Assembly: GCF_000745975.1 (NCBI RefSeq)
Contig: NZ_KN050796.1
Location: forward strand, 1 to 64,000
DNA length: 64,000 bases
Direction: 5' to 3'
From: Desulfobacter vibrioformis DSM 8776
GTDB lineage: Bacteria > Desulfobacterota > Desulfobacteria > Desulfobacterales > Desulfobacteraceae
The stretch's first letter is position 1. Each line of letters starts with the position of its first letter. The position numbers and the translations under genes are program-made. Under the pieces are notes generated by a model that was not told the origin of the DNA, ran no database searches, and saw nothing but the letters and a program-made list of their open reading frames with translations. Shown here one piece after another: positions 1 to 9,230 of the stretch.

Positions 1-73
1 AGACATTCTCAAACTTTTTCGATTTTATAACGATTTAAAAGTTGCTTAAAATTAAGATGGTTATGAAGTCAAA

Positions 74-655
74 TTAGTTTTCTGGAATACTATATAATCT
101 ATCTATGGTATAATCCGACAAATTGCCGACATTTTGTTCATCCACAGCATGACATTCCCGGGGGGGCTCCAGGTTGTCACTTTCTGGTAACTCCGGCTCA
201 GCTTCAGGCTCCGTTTCCTGGGCCGCTTCCGGCTGGTCCGGCTGGTCCGGCTTGGGCGTTTCATCCGGTTTTTGTTGAGGGTTTGTTTTACCAGCCCGTA
301 ATTCCCTGAATTTAATGATTACAGGATGGGCAAGAAAATAATAGGCGGTCTGCATCCAGCCGTTAATTTCTTCTCTCACAGTGTTGATCAGCCCTGCTTC
401 CTGGAGGATCTTGAGGTGTCTTTCAATGGTTCGATGGCATACATTTGTCCGGTTGGCTAAGGTTTCCATATTAACGAATGTATGGTCCTTTCCAACCGCG
501 CATCTGACCATCGCCTTAAAAGTTTTTTCGATTCCTGCAGTCATTTTCCCACCATCTTTTCTTTCGATTTTCCCAAACCACAAATCAAGGTCATTCGCAT
601 AACCATGCGAAATTGTGAGATTATTCAACGTTCTCCTTCCTAACCGAAAAAACAA
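74..655 (-). CDS. HTH-domain DNA-binding protein with acidic, proline-rich tail
   Basis: The middle of the protein (about residues 45-115) reads as a winged helix-turn-helix: a helix with FKAMVRCA, then LANRTNVCHRTIERHLKILQ as the recognition part, then a wing ending in AYYFLAHPVI. This resembles the HTH of replication-initiator or MarR-like regulators. The last 70 residues are low complexity, rich in P, E, D and Q, and probably disordered. Two starts are possible: the ATG at 655, or an internal ATG at 544 with GGTGG just upstream, which would remove 37 residues. The gene stands alone and is divergent from a possible small RNA at 708-779, so it might act there, but this is only inference. No specific function is recognised. 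Confidence 0.7.
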   Translation of the reverse strand: MFFRLGRRTLNNLTISHGYANDLDLWFGKIERKDGGKMTAGIEKTFKAMVRCAVGKDHTFVNMETLANRTNVCHRTIERHLKILQEAGLINTVREEINGWMQTAYYFLAHPVIIKFRELRAGKTNPQQKPDETPKPDQPDQPEAAQETEPEAEPELPESDNLEPPRECHAVDEQNVGNLSDYTIDRLYSIPEN

Positions 656-672
656 AATACTTCACCGATCGC

Positions 673-701
673 TTGACAAAACTCTTTTTTTGAGTTAACT
701 T
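673..701 (+). promoter_or_regulatory. Candidate sigma-70 promoter for a small RNA
   Basis: TTGACA at 673-678 is followed after exactly 17 bases by TAACTT at 696-701. The -35 is perfect and the -10 is weak. The -10 overlaps one arm (AACTTCTAA, 697-705) of an inverted repeat whose other arm is TTAGAAGTT at 722-730, so a repressor could bind here. A terminator follows at 749-779 with no protein gene between. Confidence 0.4.
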
Positions 702-707
702 CTAAGT

Positions 708-779
708 TGAGATTATTCAATTTAGAAGTTCAAGCTTCTACAGAAGGACCTCATCGGTGCCAGCCGATGAGGTTTTTTT
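708..779 (+). ncRNA. Possible small RNA of about 70 nt
   Basis: Between the candidate promoter (673-701) and a strong intrinsic terminator (749-779) lies about 70 nt with no plausible reading frame. It would fold as a small hairpin, TAGAAG (723-728) with CTTCTA (735-740), then a short single-stranded CAGAAGGA stretch resembling a Shine-Dalgarno sequence, then the terminator hairpin. This is the layout of a Hfq-type regulatory RNA, but no known family was recognised. The 5' end is estimated from promoter spacing. Confidence 0.35.
749..779 (+). terminator. Rho-independent terminator
   Basis: Nine-base stem CCTCATCGG (749-757) with CCGATGAGG (764-772), followed directly by a run of seven T. It lies on the plus strand, where no protein gene precedes it, which supports a short transcript ending here. 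Confidence 0.75.
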
Positions 780-914
780 GTTTTTAGCGGTTACCTTTTT
801 TAAAAAATAAGTTTCTTCTCCATAAAAAAAATTTTATACTGGAGTGTATTTAAAAAAGGATTTAAGACAGGTGATCTGGTATCTTTTTCCAGACTGCCAC
901 TTAAGGAGAGCCCA

Positions 915-955
915 AATAAAAAAGGGCTCAGAAGAAAAGATTCTTCTAAGCCCTT
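915..955 (-). terminator. Rho-independent terminator of the tRNA operon
   Basis: On the minus strand the arms AAGGGCT and AGCCCTT, extended by TAGAAGAA/TTCTTCT, form a long stem (922-955) followed by a T-rich run (915-922). It lies just past the 3' end of tRNA-Cys and most likely ends the Gly-Cys tRNA transcript. Confidence 0.85.
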
Positions 956-966
956 AAAATTCGGGT

Positions 967-1041
967 TGGAGGCGGCTTCCGGATTTGAACCGGAGAATAA
1001 CGGCTTTGCAGGCCGTCGCCTTACCACTTGGCCAAGCCGCC
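967..1041 (-). tRNA. tRNA-Cys (GCA)
   Basis: Reading the minus strand gives acceptor arms GGCGGC and GCCGCC, a D-loop with AAGTGGTAAGG, an anticodon stem ACGGC/GCCGT closing the loop CTGCAAA (anticodon GCA, cysteine), and a T-arm with GGTTCAAATCC. The discriminator is T, and CCA is encoded at 967-969. It follows tRNA-Gly after 4 bases, the same order as glyW-cysT in enterobacteria. Confidence 0.96.
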
Positions 1042-1045
1042 TTGG

Positions 1046-1120
1046 TGGAGCGGGAAACGGGAGTCGAACCCGCGACTTCGACCTTGGCAAGGTCGCACTC
1101 TACCACTGAGTTATTCCCGC
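1046..1120 (-). tRNA. tRNA-Gly (GCC)
   Basis: The minus strand gives acceptor arms GCGGGAA and TTCCCGC, a D-arm with CTCAGTGGTAGAG, the anticodon loop TTGCCAA within stem CGACC/GGTCG (anticodon GCC, glycine), and a T-arm with GGGTTCGACTCCC. TCCA ends the gene, so CCA is encoded. First gene of a two-tRNA operon. Confidence 0.96.
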
Positions 1121-1136
1121 TCAGCAACAAGAATTG

Positions 1137-1165
1137 TTTATAGATGGATGGCCTTCTTTTGTCAA
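1137..1165 (-). promoter_or_regulatory. Sigma-70 promoter of the tRNA-Gly/tRNA-Cys operon
   Basis: The minus strand has TTGACA (1165-1160), a 17-base spacer and TATAAA (1142-1137), which is close to perfect consensus and ends 17 bases before tRNA-Gly. Immediately upstream is an AT-rich perfect inverted repeat, GAAATTTT-AATA-AAAATTTC (1167-1186), which could act as an UP element or as the end of the transaldolase transcript. Confidence 0.8.
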
Positions 1166-1217
1166 TGAAATTTTAATAAAAATTTCATTTTTTTCTGCAT
1201 TGACAGCCAGGCCCAGG

Positions 1218-1862
1218 CTATTTATTCTTTTTGCTCCAGTCTGACAGGAAGGACTCAATGCCCTTGTCGGTCATATGATGTGCCGCCAGTTTCTTAAGCA
1301 CGCCATAGGGGATGGTGGCAATGTCCGCACCTATCAGGGCAGACTGCAGAACATGGAGTTGGCTTCTCACCGATGCCACAATGATCTGGGTATCAAAATC
1401 ATAGTTGGTGTAAATCTGCACAATTTCTTCGATGAGCCCCATGCCTTCCTGGGCCAGGTCATCAAGGCGGCCGACAAAGGGAGAAACATAGGTTGCACCG
1501 GCTTTGGCAGCCATCAGGGCCTGGAGCGCGGAAAATACCAAAGTTACATTGGTTTTAATGCCTTCGGCAGATAAGGTTTTAACCGCCTTAAGCCCTTCCA
1601 CGGTCATAGGGATTTTCACGGCAATATTATCGGCAATTTTGACAAGCTCCCGGGCCTCCGTTACCATGCCCTCATACTCCAGGCTGATCACCTCTGCGGA
1701 AACAGGACCATCAACAATTTTGCAGATTTGTGCAATAATGTCTTTGAACTCACCCTCTTCTTTGGCAATCAGGGAGGGGTTGGTGGTCACACCATCCACC
1801 ATGCCCATATCATTGGCATCCTTGATCTGTTCAATATTGGCTGTATCAATAAAAAATTTCAC
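1218..1862 (-). CDS. Transaldolase, fructose-6-phosphate aldolase (TalC/Fsa) type
   Basis: At 214 residues this has the length of the short transaldolase subfamily. It is a single TIM barrel with [13 protein letters not shown] near the N-terminus, the Schiff-base lysine in NIAVKIPMT, and the conserved TNVTLVFS strand. It transfers dihydroxyacetone units in the non-oxidative pentose phosphate pathway, or cleaves fructose 6-phosphate; sequence alone does not separate the two. The start chosen is a GTG (KFFIDTAN follows) with AGGAG 5-9 bases upstream, rather than the ATG 24 bases earlier. It overlaps the end of folK by 17 bases, so translation is probably coupled. Last gene of the housekeeping run. 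Confidence 0.93.
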   Translation of the reverse strand: MKFFIDTANIEQIKDANDMGMVDGVTTNPSLIAKEEGEFKDIIAQICKIVDGPVSAEVISLEYEGMVTEARELVKIADNIAVKIPMTVEGLKAVKTLSAEGIKTNVTLVFSALQALMAAKAGATYVSPFVGRLDDLAQEGMGLIEEIVQIYTNYDFDTQIIVASVRSQLHVLQSALIGADIATIPYGVLKKLAAHHMTDKGIESFLSDWSKKNK

Positions 1863-2391
1863 GGGTCTCCTCTTTGGCCAGGGCAATCACTGCCTGGCTT
1901 TCATTTGTTTTCATTTGTTCGAACAGTTCACCCACGGTCAGGCCGTTTACCGGATGAACCAGATTTTTATCTATGTCGCAAAGGGGTTTTAATACAAAGG
2001 CGCGTTCATGCATTCTGGGATGGGGAAGCACAAGCGTGGCTGTGTCCATCACCCTTTGGCCGTAAAAAATAATATCCAGATCAATCCTGCGCGGACCAAA
2101 TCTGAAGGGTTTGCCGTCCGGATTTTGCTCTTTTTCAATGGCTTGCAGTACGCCCAAAAGCTTTTCCGGAGAATAGGCTGTGTTAATTTTGATGGCGGCA
2201 TTCACAAACCAGTCCTGATCCGTATAATTTTGGGGCGCTGTCTTATAAAATTTTGACAGGGCTTCTATGAAAATCCCTTCTGTTCCCCCAAGACGGCTGA
2301 TGGCCAGCCCAAGGTTGGCAATCTTATTTCCCACATTGGCGCCGATGCTTAAAAATACAGGTGTCAGGGGTAAGGAATCAGGGGAATTCAA
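1846..2391 (-). CDS. folK: 2-amino-4-hydroxy-6-hydroxymethyldihydropteridine pyrophosphokinase
   Basis: HPPK transfers pyrophosphate from ATP to 6-hydroxymethyl-dihydropterin in folate synthesis. The family signature is clear: [11 protein letters not shown] at the N-terminus, the SKFYKTAP strand, then [12 protein letters not shown] (catalytic metal-binding aspartates) and [16 protein letters not shown]. The length, 181 residues, is usual for the family. It overlaps the preceding lipoprotein gene by 14 bases and the following transaldolase by 17, so it sits in one transcript with the arginine genes although it belongs to another pathway. Confidence 0.95.
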   Translation of the reverse strand: MNSPDSLPLTPVFLSIGANVGNKIANLGLAISRLGGTEGIFIEALSKFYKTAPQNYTDQDWFVNAAIKINTAYSPEKLLGVLQAIEKEQNPDGKPFRFGPRRIDLDIIFYGQRVMDTATLVLPHPRMHERAFVLKPLCDIDKNLVHPVNGLTVGELFEQMKTNESQAVIALAKEETREIFY

Positions 2392-2821
2392 TATAAAGGG
2401 TATCCGACATCTTGCTTTTCATATTGTCATGCCCCAGGGTTTGAACCCTGAAATAATAATGAAGGTCCTGGTCAAGGGTGTATATAAAGCTTTGCCGGGG
2501 CATGGGAATCACACCCATGGATTTGAACATAAAGGGGCATCCTTCGCAGCCATCCAGGGGTTTGGTTGCCATGAACACCTCAAACCCTTCAACCATTGCC
2601 CCTTGTTCCCGATTCTGCAAAGATGTACAGCGCCATGACAGGGTCAGGTCACGATCCTTGAGCGTGTATTTCAGGCTTGTGGGGGCAGCAGGAATATCAT
2701 CGTCCTTAGCCGGAGGTACGGGCGGCCCTTTTTTACCGCATCCCGGGGCCATAAAAAGGATGCCTGCGCCTAAAAAGGCAAAAAAAAGACATATGAGTAC
2801 GCGCTGACCGATCCGGTTCAA
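2378..2821 (-). CDS. Predicted lipoprotein with fibronectin-III-like domain
   Basis: The N-terminus is a lipoprotein signal peptide: positive MNRIGQR, a hydrophobic stretch, then the lipobox APGC followed by GKKGPP, a sequence also seen just after the lipidated cysteine in small LptM-like lipoproteins that often follow argH or lysA. The rest (about residues 45-147) looks like one beta-sandwich domain, with TSLKYTLKDRDLTLSW and later YYFRVQTLG, typical of fibronectin type III folds. The ATG overlaps the argH stop (ATGA). Probably tethered to the outer membrane; function unknown. Confidence 0.75.
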   Translation of the reverse strand: MNRIGQRVLICLFFAFLGAGILFMAPGCGKKGPPVPPAKDDDIPAAPTSLKYTLKDRDLTLSWRCTSLQNREQGAMVEGFEVFMATKPLDGCEGCPFMFKSMGVIPMPRQSFIYTLDQDLHYYFRVQTLGHDNMKSKMSDTLYIEFP

Positions 2822-4197
2822 ATCCCAAGCTCCTTTTTTGCCGCATCCACGGCCGCGGATACGTTGTCAAATCCGGTTCCACCATAGGAGTTGCGCCGGG
2901 CGACCATGGCATCCAAACTGATGAATTTATAAACATCCTTTTCAATAAGATTGCTGAAGGAACGCATCTCTTCCAAAGTTAAATCATCCAGTTCTTTTTT
3001 TTCTTCCAGGGCAAAGGCCACGGCTTTTCCCGCAATGCCATGGGCTGTTCTGAAGGCAACGCCCTTGTTGACCAGATAATCGGCAAAATCCGTTGCATTC
3101 AAAAAACCTGTCATGCAGGCCGTGCGCATCCGGTCCTTATGCACCTCAATATGTGCCAGCATGCGGGTGTACACCTCAAGGCAGATTTTTAAGGTGTCTA
3201 TGGTATCGAACAAAGGCTCCTTGTCTTCCTGCATGTCCTTGTTATATGCCATGGGCAAGGATTTCATGGTGGTTAAAATGGCCATGAGATTGCCTACCAC
3301 GCGCCCTGTTTTACCCCTGACAAGTTCGCACACATCCGGATTTTTCTTCTGGGGCATGATGGAAGAGCCTGTGGTAAAGGCATCGGAAATAGTGATAAAC
3401 GCAAATTCCGATGTGGACCATAAAATCAACTCCTCGGACAACCGGGACAGATGAATCATGCAGATGGACGCATGGGAAATAAATTCCATGACAAAATCAC
3501 GATCTGACACAGAGTCCATGGAGTTGTCCGATACCCGGGAAAAGCCCAGGACCTGACAGGTATATTCCCGGTCAATGGGAAAGGAAGTACCGGCCAGGGC
3601 TGCCGTGCCCAGGGGCATCACATCCAGGCGTTTCAGGGAATCCTCCAGTCGTTCCACATCCCGCTTGAACATCTGAAAGTATGCCAGCATGTGGTGGGCG
3701 AACAATACGGGCTGGGCCCGCTGCATATGGGTATATCCGGGCATCACTGTTTTTCTGTTGGCATCGGCAAGGGTCACCAGGGCCGCCTGAAAATCTTTAA
3801 GCATTTGGATAAGGTTTAAGGTCTCTTCCTTGAGATAAATGCGTACATCCAGAGCCACCTGATCATTACGGCTTCTGCCCGTATGCAGTTTTCTGGCCAC
3901 AGGTCCACAAACCTGGCCTAAATTTTCCTCCACATGCATGTGGATGTCTTCCAGAGCGTCGGTGAATACCATTTCATCATTATCAATTCTGGATTTTACC
4001 GTATCCAGCCCCTCCACCAGGGTTTCAGCATCTTCTGATGAGATAATCCCCTGTTTTGCCATCATTTCAAGGTGGGCCTGGCTACCTTTTATGTCGCTCT
4101 CATAGAGGCGTTTATCCACGTTTATGGACGCATTAAAAGACTCCACCAGTTTATCCGTGGATTCGGCAAACCGGCCCCCCCATAATTTTTCACTCAT
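2818..4197 (-). CDS. argH: Argininosuccinate lyase
   Basis: Cleaves argininosuccinate to arginine and fumarate, the last step of arginine synthesis. The fumarase/aspartase superfamily signature GSSIMPQKKNPD is intact, as are LWGGRF at the N-terminus, HTGRSRNDQ and GYTHMQRAQP. The length, 459 residues, is normal. It follows argF by 33 bases and is translationally coupled to the downstream lipoprotein by an ATGA overlap. Together with argB, argD and argF it forms a partial arginine cluster; argG, argC and argJ are not in the window. Confidence 0.98.
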   Translation of the reverse strand: MSEKLWGGRFAESTDKLVESFNASINVDKRLYESDIKGSQAHLEMMAKQGIISSEDAETLVEGLDTVKSRIDNDEMVFTDALEDIHMHVEENLGQVCGPVARKLHTGRSRNDQVALDVRIYLKEETLNLIQMLKDFQAALVTLADANRKTVMPGYTHMQRAQPVLFAHHMLAYFQMFKRDVERLEDSLKRLDVMPLGTAALAGTSFPIDREYTCQVLGFSRVSDNSMDSVSDRDFVMEFISHASICMIHLSRLSEELILWSTSEFAFITISDAFTTGSSIMPQKKNPDVCELVRGKTGRVVGNLMAILTTMKSLPMAYNKDMQEDKEPLFDTIDTLKICLEVYTRMLAHIEVHKDRMRTACMTGFLNATDFADYLVNKGVAFRTAHGIAGKAVAFALEEKKELDDLTLEEMRSFSNLIEKDVYKFISLDAMVARRNSYGGTGFDNVSAAVDAAKKELGI

Positions 4198-4230
4198 TAT
4201 TTTTTTCCCTATGTAGTTCCCCGCTTGGGC

Positions 4231-5151
4231 CTAATCTCGCCCTAAAATCAAGCGCTCCAGAATGGCTTTGTGCATGTGCCGCTTGTTTTCCGCCTGATCC
4301 CAGAACGCCGCGTTTTGCGCTTCAAGTACAGATTCGGCAATCTCCTCACCCCTGTGGGCGGGCAGACAGTGAAGCACCAGACAATCATCCTTGGCGCTTT
4401 TGAGCAGCTCCTCATTGACCTGGAATCCTTTGAACGCCTTAAGCCGGCCTTCAAGCTGATCTTCCTCACCCATGCTGGCCCAGACATCGGTATACACAAC
4501 ATCGGCGCCTTTAATAGCCTCTTTGGGATCATTGGTGAACACAATATTCTCTTTTGTGTCTGCCCCGGCCGCAGCAATGATCTCAGGATTGATATGGTGG
4601 TTGTCCGGACAGGCCACGATCAGGTCCAGCCCCAGCACGGATGCGGCATTGACCCAGGAATTGGCCACATTATTACCGTCTCCCACCCAGGCGATTCTGA
4701 CATCCTCATACCCGCCTTTATGTTCAATCACGGTCATGATGTCGCTTAAAATCTGGCACGGGTGAAACGCGTCTGTCAGGGCGTTGATCACCGGGATCGT
4801 GGCGCTTTGGGCAAACGCTTCCACCAGATCGTGGTCAAAGGTTCTCATGGCCAGGCAGTCAATATACCGGGATAAAACCCGGGCCGTATCCTTTGCCGGC
4901 TCATTTCTGGATATCTGGGTATCCTGGGTGCTCATATATATGGAATGTCCGCCCAGCTGAATCATGGCCGTTTCAAATGCGATGCGGGTCCGGGTGGATT
5001 TCTTATCAAAAATAAGGCCCAGGGTTTTGCCGGCCAGAAGGGAATCGAAGATGCCCTTTTTGTGGCGCGCCTTCAGGCTTAGCGCCCTTTCAAACAGGGT
5101 TGTAAAATCCTGGGGTTCAAGGTCCAGTAAACACAGTAAATCCTTTTTCAA
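4231..5151 (-). CDS. argF: Ornithine carbamoyltransferase
   Basis: Makes citrulline from ornithine and carbamoyl phosphate. The carbamoyl-phosphate loop KSTRTRIAFE, the HPCQILSD motif, and the ornithine-binding HCLPAHRGEE near the C-terminus are all present in 306 residues, the normal length. Its start overlaps the argD stop by 4 bases, so the two are co-translated. Confidence 0.97.
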   Translation of the reverse strand: MKKDLLCLLDLEPQDFTTLFERALSLKARHKKGIFDSLLAGKTLGLIFDKKSTRTRIAFETAMIQLGGHSIYMSTQDTQISRNEPAKDTARVLSRYIDCLAMRTFDHDLVEAFAQSATIPVINALTDAFHPCQILSDIMTVIEHKGGYEDVRIAWVGDGNNVANSWVNAASVLGLDLIVACPDNHHINPEIIAAAGADTKENIVFTNDPKEAIKGADVVYTDVWASMGEEDQLEGRLKAFKGFQVNEELLKSAKDDCLVLHCLPAHRGEEIAESVLEAQNAAFWDQAENKRHMHKAILERLILGRD

Positions 5152-6344
5152 TGATCGTCTCCTGCAAGCAGGCTGTCCAGTTCGGCAACCAGCTGATTAA
5201 TTTCGACGGTCCCTATAATCAAGGGCGGTGCAAATCTAAGAACTTTATCTTGAATCGCATTAATAATAAAGCCTTTTTTGAAACATTCAGACACGTAATC
5301 TGTGGCTGTTTTGCCCTTGGAAATATCAAGCTCCATGCCGATAAGCAGCCCTTTACCCCTGACATCCACCACTTTCTTATGCTTTTCTTTTAACCCATTG
5401 AGCTGGGCCAGAAAATAAGCGCTTTTTTCACGAACAGATGCCAAAAACCCTTGTTCAGATATCAAACGAACCACCTCAAGGGCTGCGGCCGTGGCAAGGG
5501 GGGTGCCGCCAAAGGTTGAGCCGTGGCTGCCAACTTCAAATCCCAGGGCAGCTTCTTCGCTGGCCAGCATGGCGCCGATGGGAACCCCATTGGCCAGGGC
5601 CTTGGCAAGGGTCATGATGTCAGGTACAACATCATAGGATTCATGGGCGAATAATGTACCGCAACGGCCCATGCCGGTCTGGATTTCATCAAAAATCAGC
5701 AGGGTGCCGGTGTCCGTGCAAAGCTGCCTTACAGCCTTGATATATTCGGGATCAGCAGGGATGACCCCGCCCTCACCCTGGACAGGTTCCATCATCACCG
5801 CACACACCGTACCATCCATGACAGCTTTCAGGGCCTCAATATCATTGAAGGGCACATGGATAAAACCGTCCAGCAGGGGGAAAAACCCCTTTTTGATTTT
5901 ATCCTGGCCCGTGGCAGACAGCGTGGCCATGGTCCGTCCGTGAAAGCTTTGCTGCATGGTGACAATCTTGAACCTGCCGGCTTCCCCTTTTGCCTGGAAA
6001 AACCGCCGGGCAAGTTTGATGGCAGCCTCGTTGGCCTCTGCACCTGAATTGGCAAAAAACACGCGGTCGGCAAAGGATTTTTCAGTCAGAACCTTTGCAA
6101 GCTCTGCCTGGGGCCTTGTGTAAAACAGATTGGACACATGCACCAAAGTGCCTGCCTGGGCAGAGATGGCTGCGGTGATATCCGGATGGCAATGCCCCAG
6201 GTTGCATACGGCAATGCCGGCCAGAAAATCGGTATATACATTGCCCTGATCATCATAAAGTTGGGTGCCCCGTCCTTTGACAAAGGGCCGCCCCTGGCGC
6301 GCATAGGTCTTAAACACATGATCCTGGGTCAGTTGAATTGTCAT
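5148..6344 (-). CDS. argD: Acetylornithine aminotransferase
   Basis: A class III PLP-dependent aminotransferase that converts N-acetylglutamate semialdehyde to N-acetylornithine. Visible motifs are NSGAEANEAAIKLAR, SFHGRT, LIFDEIQTGMGR and the PLP lysine in MTLAKALANGVPIGA. At 398 residues it has the usual length. It lies 14 bases after argB and overlaps argF. Some ArgD enzymes also act as succinyldiaminopimelate aminotransferase; this cannot be judged here. Confidence 0.96.
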   Translation of the reverse strand: MTIQLTQDHVFKTYARQGRPFVKGRGTQLYDDQGNVYTDFLAGIAVCNLGHCHPDITAAISAQAGTLVHVSNLFYTRPQAELAKVLTEKSFADRVFFANSGAEANEAAIKLARRFFQAKGEAGRFKIVTMQQSFHGRTMATLSATGQDKIKKGFFPLLDGFIHVPFNDIEALKAVMDGTVCAVMMEPVQGEGGVIPADPEYIKAVRQLCTDTGTLLIFDEIQTGMGRCGTLFAHESYDVVPDIMTLAKALANGVPIGAMLASEEAALGFEVGSHGSTFGGTPLATAAALEVVRLISEQGFLASVREKSAYFLAQLNGLKEKHKKVVDVRGKGLLIGMELDISKGKTATDYVSECFKKGFIINAIQDKVLRFAPPLIIGTVEINQLVAELDSLLAGDDH

Positions 6345-6358
6345 TTTATATTTCCTTC

Positions 6359-7246
6359 TTATTTAGAATCTCCGGCAAAGAGCTGGGTGCCGATCCCTGA
6401 GTCGGTAAACAGCTCAAGCAAAACAGCATGGGCAATTTTTCCGTTAATGATATGGGCTTTTTGAACGCCGGCGTTCAAGGCGGAAAGCCCGCATTCCACC
6501 TTTGGAATCATGCCCCCTGAAATCCGGTTGTCCCGGATCATCTCCCGGGCCTGGTGCTCATTCACTGAGGAGATCAGTGTCTTGTCACTGTCCAGCACCC
6601 CATCCACGTCCGTGACAAGGATAAGGCGCTCGGCATTCAGGGCACAAGCAATTTTTGCCGCCACCACATCTGCATTAATATTGTATGTTTCCCCTTTGGT
6701 GCCCACCCCCACCGGCGCAATAATAGGGATAAAGCCCCGGGCGCTCAGGGTGTGAATGATCTCGGGATTTACCCTGGACACATCCCCCACCATGCCCGGA
6801 TCAATGATCTCAGGCGGTTTGGTTTCATCTTCCTGGTGATAAATGGTCATTTTTTCGGCCAGAATCAATCCTGCATCCTTGCCCGTAAGTCCCACGGCCC
6901 GTCCGCCCTCCATGTTGATCCGGGACACCACATCCTTATTCACCTTGCCGCCTAAAACCATTTCCACCACATCCATGGTGGCATCGTCCGTGTACCGCAT
7001 TCCTTTGATAAAGGTGGATGTGATCCCCATGGCTTTGAGTACCTCATTGATCTGGGGACCGCCGCCATGGACCACCACCGGATTGACCCCGATAGTCTTA
7101 AGTAAGATGATATCCTTGGAAAAATTGGTTTTCAGATCCTCATCCACCATGGCGTGTCCGCCATACTTGATCACCACTGTTTTTCCGGAAAATTTCTGTA
7201 TATAGGGCAATGCCTCTATCAATATGTCTGCAACCGTATTTTTCAT
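6359..7246 (-). CDS. argB: Acetylglutamate kinase
   Basis: Phosphorylates N-acetylglutamate, usually the arginine-controlled step. It shows the amino-acid kinase fold: [28 protein letters not shown], a substrate region with [25 protein letters not shown], and [13 protein letters not shown]. Length is 295 residues. The N-terminal helix ([15 protein letters not shown]) resembles that of the hexameric, arginine-inhibited enzymes, so feedback inhibition is likely. It overlaps the hslU stop by 4 bases, so arginine synthesis genes are coupled to a protease operon. Confidence 0.97.
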   Translation of the reverse strand: MKNTVADILIEALPYIQKFSGKTVVIKYGGHAMVDEDLKTNFSKDIILLKTIGVNPVVVHGGGPQINEVLKAMGITSTFIKGMRYTDDATMDVVEMVLGGKVNKDVVSRINMEGGRAVGLTGKDAGLILAEKMTIYHQEDETKPPEIIDPGMVGDVSRVNPEIIHTLSARGFIPIIAPVGVGTKGETYNINADVVAAKIACALNAERLILVTDVDGVLDSDKTLISSVNEHQAREMIRDNRISGGMIPKVECGLSALNAGVQKAHIINGKIAHAVLLELFTDSGIGTQLFAGDSK

Positions 7247-8607
7247 AAAATATACCTGCTTAAATCCTGGTTTCTGGCAATATCAATTAACTCTTTTTCA
7301 ACGAAAGCGGCATCAATGGAGATGAACGGATTTTCAATATCCGGGGCATCAAATAAAATATCTTCAAGCAGGCGCTCCATGAGCGTATGCAGTCGCCTTG
7401 CCCCGATATTTTCCATGGATGAGTTCACTTCAACGGCAATCTGGGCAATTTTATCCACAGCGTCCTGGGTAAAACTTACATGAACCCCTTCGGTGCGCAA
7501 CAGGGCAATGTACTGCAGTACCAGGGCATTTTTAGGCTCTGTGAGGATCCGGGAAAATTCCGATGCGCCCAAAGAGGAGAGTTCCACCCGGATGGGAAAC
7601 CGTCCCTGAAGTTCCGGAATAAGGTCCGAGGGTTTGGACACATGAAAGGCACCCGAAGCAATAAACAGGATATGATCTGTTTTCACGGTGCCGTATTTGG
7701 TGGGCACGGAACTGCCTTCCACAATGGGCAAAAGATCCCTTTGAACTCCTTCCTTGGACACTTCCGGCCCGTGGCTCTTGTCTTTTCCCGCAATCTTGTC
7801 GATCTCGTCGATGAAAATGATGCCGGACTGCTCCACCAAGGTAATGGCATCGTTTTTCACCTCATCCATGTCCACCAGATGGGCCGCCTCCTCCTGGGCA
7901 ATCAGGGCAAGGGCATCCTTAACCTTGACATTGCGGCTCTTGGTGTTTCTGGGCATGAAATTGCCAAGCATGTCCTTCATATTGATACCCATCTCCTCCA
8001 TGCCGGCATTTGAAAAAATTTCCACCATGGGAAAATTTTTTTCCTGGACATCAATATCTATTTTACGGTCGTCAAGCTTGCCTTGATCAAGCATTTTGCC
8101 AAGCTTTTCCCGGGTATGTTCCGTCGGCTTATCACCAGGTTTTGGGGACGCATCATCCCCGGTATCAGACCCGAATGCCGGACTGCTTTTGGGGGACGGC
8201 AAAAGGATATCAAGCACCCGCTCCCGGGCGATTTTTGCCGCTTTTCCCTGAACCGCCTCCTGTTGACGGCCTTTGAGTATGTTGACGGTGAGTTCCACCA
8301 GATCCCGGATCATGGATTCCACATCCCGGCCCACATACCCCACCTCGGTAAATTTGGATGCCTCCACCTTGTAAAAAGGGGAATCTGTCAGATTGGCAAG
8401 GCGGCGGGCGATTTCGGTTTTGCCAACCCCTGTGGGACCGATGAGTATAATATTTTTAGGTGCAATCTCATCCTGGAGTTCCGGTTCCAGCTGTCGTCTC
8501 CGCCAACGGTTTCTCAAGGCCACAGCCACTGATTTTTTGGCAGCATGCTGGCCTATAATGTACTTATCCAGTTCCGTTACAATCTGATGGGGTTTTAGAT
8601 CCTTCAT
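7243..8607 (-). CDS. hslU: HslU, ATPase subunit of the HslUV protease
   Basis: An AAA+ unfoldase that feeds substrates to HslV. Motifs are Walker [16 protein letters not shown], the pore loop region [21 protein letters not shown], the variable I-domain (about residues 110-240), Walker [13 protein letters not shown], and sensor II in [13 protein letters not shown]. The C-terminus ends SRYIL, the tail that docks into HslV. Length is 454 residues. The gene directly follows hslV, the standard order. Confidence 0.97.
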   Translation of the reverse strand: MKDLKPHQIVTELDKYIIGQHAAKKSVAVALRNRWRRRQLEPELQDEIAPKNIILIGPTGVGKTEIARRLANLTDSPFYKVEASKFTEVGYVGRDVESMIRDLVELTVNILKGRQQEAVQGKAAKIARERVLDILLPSPKSSPAFGSDTGDDASPKPGDKPTEHTREKLGKMLDQGKLDDRKIDIDVQEKNFPMVEIFSNAGMEEMGINMKDMLGNFMPRNTKSRNVKVKDALALIAQEEAAHLVDMDEVKNDAITLVEQSGIIFIDEIDKIAGKDKSHGPEVSKEGVQRDLLPIVEGSSVPTKYGTVKTDHILFIASGAFHVSKPSDLIPELQGRFPIRVELSSLGASEFSRILTEPKNALVLQYIALLRTEGVHVSFTQDAVDKIAQIAVEVNSSMENIGARRLHTLMERLLEDILFDAPDIENPFISIDAAFVEKELIDIARNQDLSRYIL

Positions 8608-9156
8608 TCAATTATTTCCAATGGTTTCTATTGTTACATGGTGATTGGTATATATACAGATATCTGCGGCAATTTTCATGGCTTTTTCCACAATCTGAAC
8701 CGGCGAAAGATCCGTATTTTCAATTAAGGCCACAGCTGCAGCCTGGGCAGCAGTGCTGCCGGATCCGATGCTGATGACGCCTTCATCCGGTTCAATCACG
8801 TCCCCGTTGCCTGACAGAAGATACAGGTTTTCTTTATCCGCTGCAATCATCATGGCTTCAAGACGGCGAAGATATTTATCCGTACGCCACTCCCTGGCAA
8901 GTTCCACACAGGCCCGGGTCAGGCTTCCGCTGTACTGATCCAGTTTTTCCTCAAGCTTTTCAGCCAGGGTCAGGGCATCGGCCGTGGCCCCTGCAAAGCC
9001 TGTAATAATCCGGTCGTTATAAATTCGTCTGACCTTCCGGGCTTTATGTTTTGTTACGACATTGCCTAGGGTGACCTGTCCGTCACCCGCAACCACGACC
9101 ATGTCCCCGGTTCTAATGGCAAGGATTGTGGTGCCGTGAAATTGTTCATTATTCAT
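8608..9156 (-). CDS. hslV: HslV, peptidase subunit of the HslUV protease
   Basis: A threonine peptidase related to proteasome beta subunits. After a short propeptide ending in HG, the sequence [10 protein letters not shown] begins the mature protein; the first threonine is the nucleophile. [21 protein letters not shown] and the C-terminal [10 protein letters not shown] are characteristic. Length is 182 residues. A Shine-Dalgarno GGAGAT lies upstream of the ATG. It forms a pair with hslU. Confidence 0.97.
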   Translation of the reverse strand: MNNEQFHGTTILAIRTGDMVVVAGDGQVTLGNVVTKHKARKVRRIYNDRIITGFAGATADALTLAEKLEEKLDQYSGSLTRACVELAREWRTDKYLRRLEAMMIAADKENLYLLSGNGDVIEPDEGVISIGSGSTAAQAAAVALIENTDLSPVQIVEKAMKIAADICIYTNHHVTIETIGNN

Positions 9157-9230
9157 ATATCATTATCTCCTGATTCTGTTCGCCGTTAAACCGGCCAACA
9201 GTCTGGTTTTTTGTTGATTTTATAAACCGG

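Noticed and set aside
800-1090. 96-residue open frame on the minus strand
   Set aside because: It covers most of both tRNA genes and their terminator; composition is that of RNA, not protein.
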